Positions 63,740 through 64,000 of a stretch of 64,000 bases of DNA are shown piece after piece. Origin of the DNA: Fibrobacterota bacterium. Its GTDB lineage: Bacteria > Fibrobacterota > Chitinivibrionia > Chitinivibrionales > Chitinispirillaceae. The notes below the pieces were generated by a model. It ran no database searches, was not told where the DNA came from, and saw nothing but the letters and a program-made list of their open reading frames with translations. Numbering within the stretch: position 1 is the first letter of the stretch; the number at the start of each line of letters is the position of its first letter. The position numbers were made by a program, and so were the translations under genes. The stretch covers positions 124,001 to 188,000 of the forward strand of contig JAEZKC010000117.1 of NCBI GenBank assembly GCA_023436205.1. Reading direction: 5' to 3'.

Positions 63740-63925
63740 CTTCCAAAATGGAGAATGAGTATAGATAGAGTTCTTTACGGCGGGTTGCTTTTCGTGCAGT
63801 GGCGCAGTCTGGCAGTCGTGAGTTCTCTTTTTTGGTTAACGGCGAAGACGCCTTGTAGGGCACGAGTGGCATCTCCCGCTTTGGGGCACCCTTGCAAGTA
63901 GTGATCGGAGTCTAGTGATCACGAC
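63740..63925. repeat. Long form of the dispersed element, copy 3
   Basis: This copy matches 30721-30899 closely, including the 91-bp core (63835-63925) and CTTCCAAAATGGAG at its left end. The minus strand carries an ATG frame beginning MPLVPYKASSPLTKK. It follows the M6 protease gene and is flanked by a degenerate REP-like string (63715-63735). Confidence 0.9.
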
Positions 63926-63977
63926 TGAAGAGAGATGTTCGAACCAATTATCTTTTCCTCTTCTCTTCAATTCTAAA

Positions 63978-64000
63978 TTCGATCATCGCTCATCGTCCAT
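63978..64000. repeat. 23-bp direct repeat (with 59526-59548)
   Basis: TTCGATCATCGCTCATCGTC plus CAT is identical at 59526-59548 and here. A related string in reverse lies near 24615. The window ends inside or at the edge of this element. Confidence 0.8.

Overview
The window reads as a chromosomal piece of a Gram-negative, flagellated bacterium. Housekeeping genes are roughly 48-50 % GC, while several acquired islands are AT-rich. The encoded proteins include lipoproteins, a secreted M6 protease ending in a CBM3-like module, RsbW/RsbV-type switches and a contractile injection system. Together they suggest the FCB group, and Fibrobacterota (Chitinivibrionia-like) is my best guess. That assignment is inference, since no rRNA is present.

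Layout. 1-7.6 kb holds a nucleotide-synthesis block: carA (5' end cut off), carB, pyrG and purF. 7.8-9.3 kb (minus strand) encodes a metallophosphoesterase and a double-FHA protein. 9.5-16.2 kb holds a flagellar hook-length protein (FliK), an FlhB-tail protein, small unknowns, and a partner-switching cassette of an RsbW-like kinase, a STAS+kinase fusion and a STAS protein. 16.2-23.4 kb encodes a SurA/TPR-like lipoprotein, a RecB/Cas4-like nuclease, a short NFACT-R protein, a lipoprotein, and a HI0074/MNT nucleotidyltransferase pair. Initiator tRNA-Met follows at 23.4 kb with tandem copies of its 3' end. 23.9-30.5 kb holds a phosphoesterase, a YkgJ-type cysteine-cluster protein, a nucleotidyltransferase, a U32 peptidase and a YgiQ radical-SAM enzyme.

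30.5-45 kb is an accessory region with dispersed palindromic repeats and broken genes (Fic C-terminus, nucleotidyltransferase tail). It also has a complete type I restriction-modification operon (hsdM-hsdS-hsdR), a two-gene unit encoding a Pro-Tyr-Gly-rich repeat protein and a small membrane protein, and a stand-alone Ser/Thr kinase. A 21-bp-period array of GTAAACA boxes lies next to a decayed gene.

45-59.3 kb is a contractile injection system locus. On the minus strand and in transcription order it encodes a Pvc16-like protein, sheath, tube, a disordered protein, a LysM protein, a gpD/VgrG spike, a PAAR-like tip, gp25, a baseplate J fused to a beta-propeller, a gpI-like tail protein, a PASTA membrane protein and a small membrane protein. 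A subtilase and a membrane protein converge on it. No AAA+ ATPase, tape measure or tail fibre is visible here. 59.9-63.7 kb encodes the large secreted M6 protease. The right edge repeats elements seen earlier, including a 91-bp element found three times in the window.
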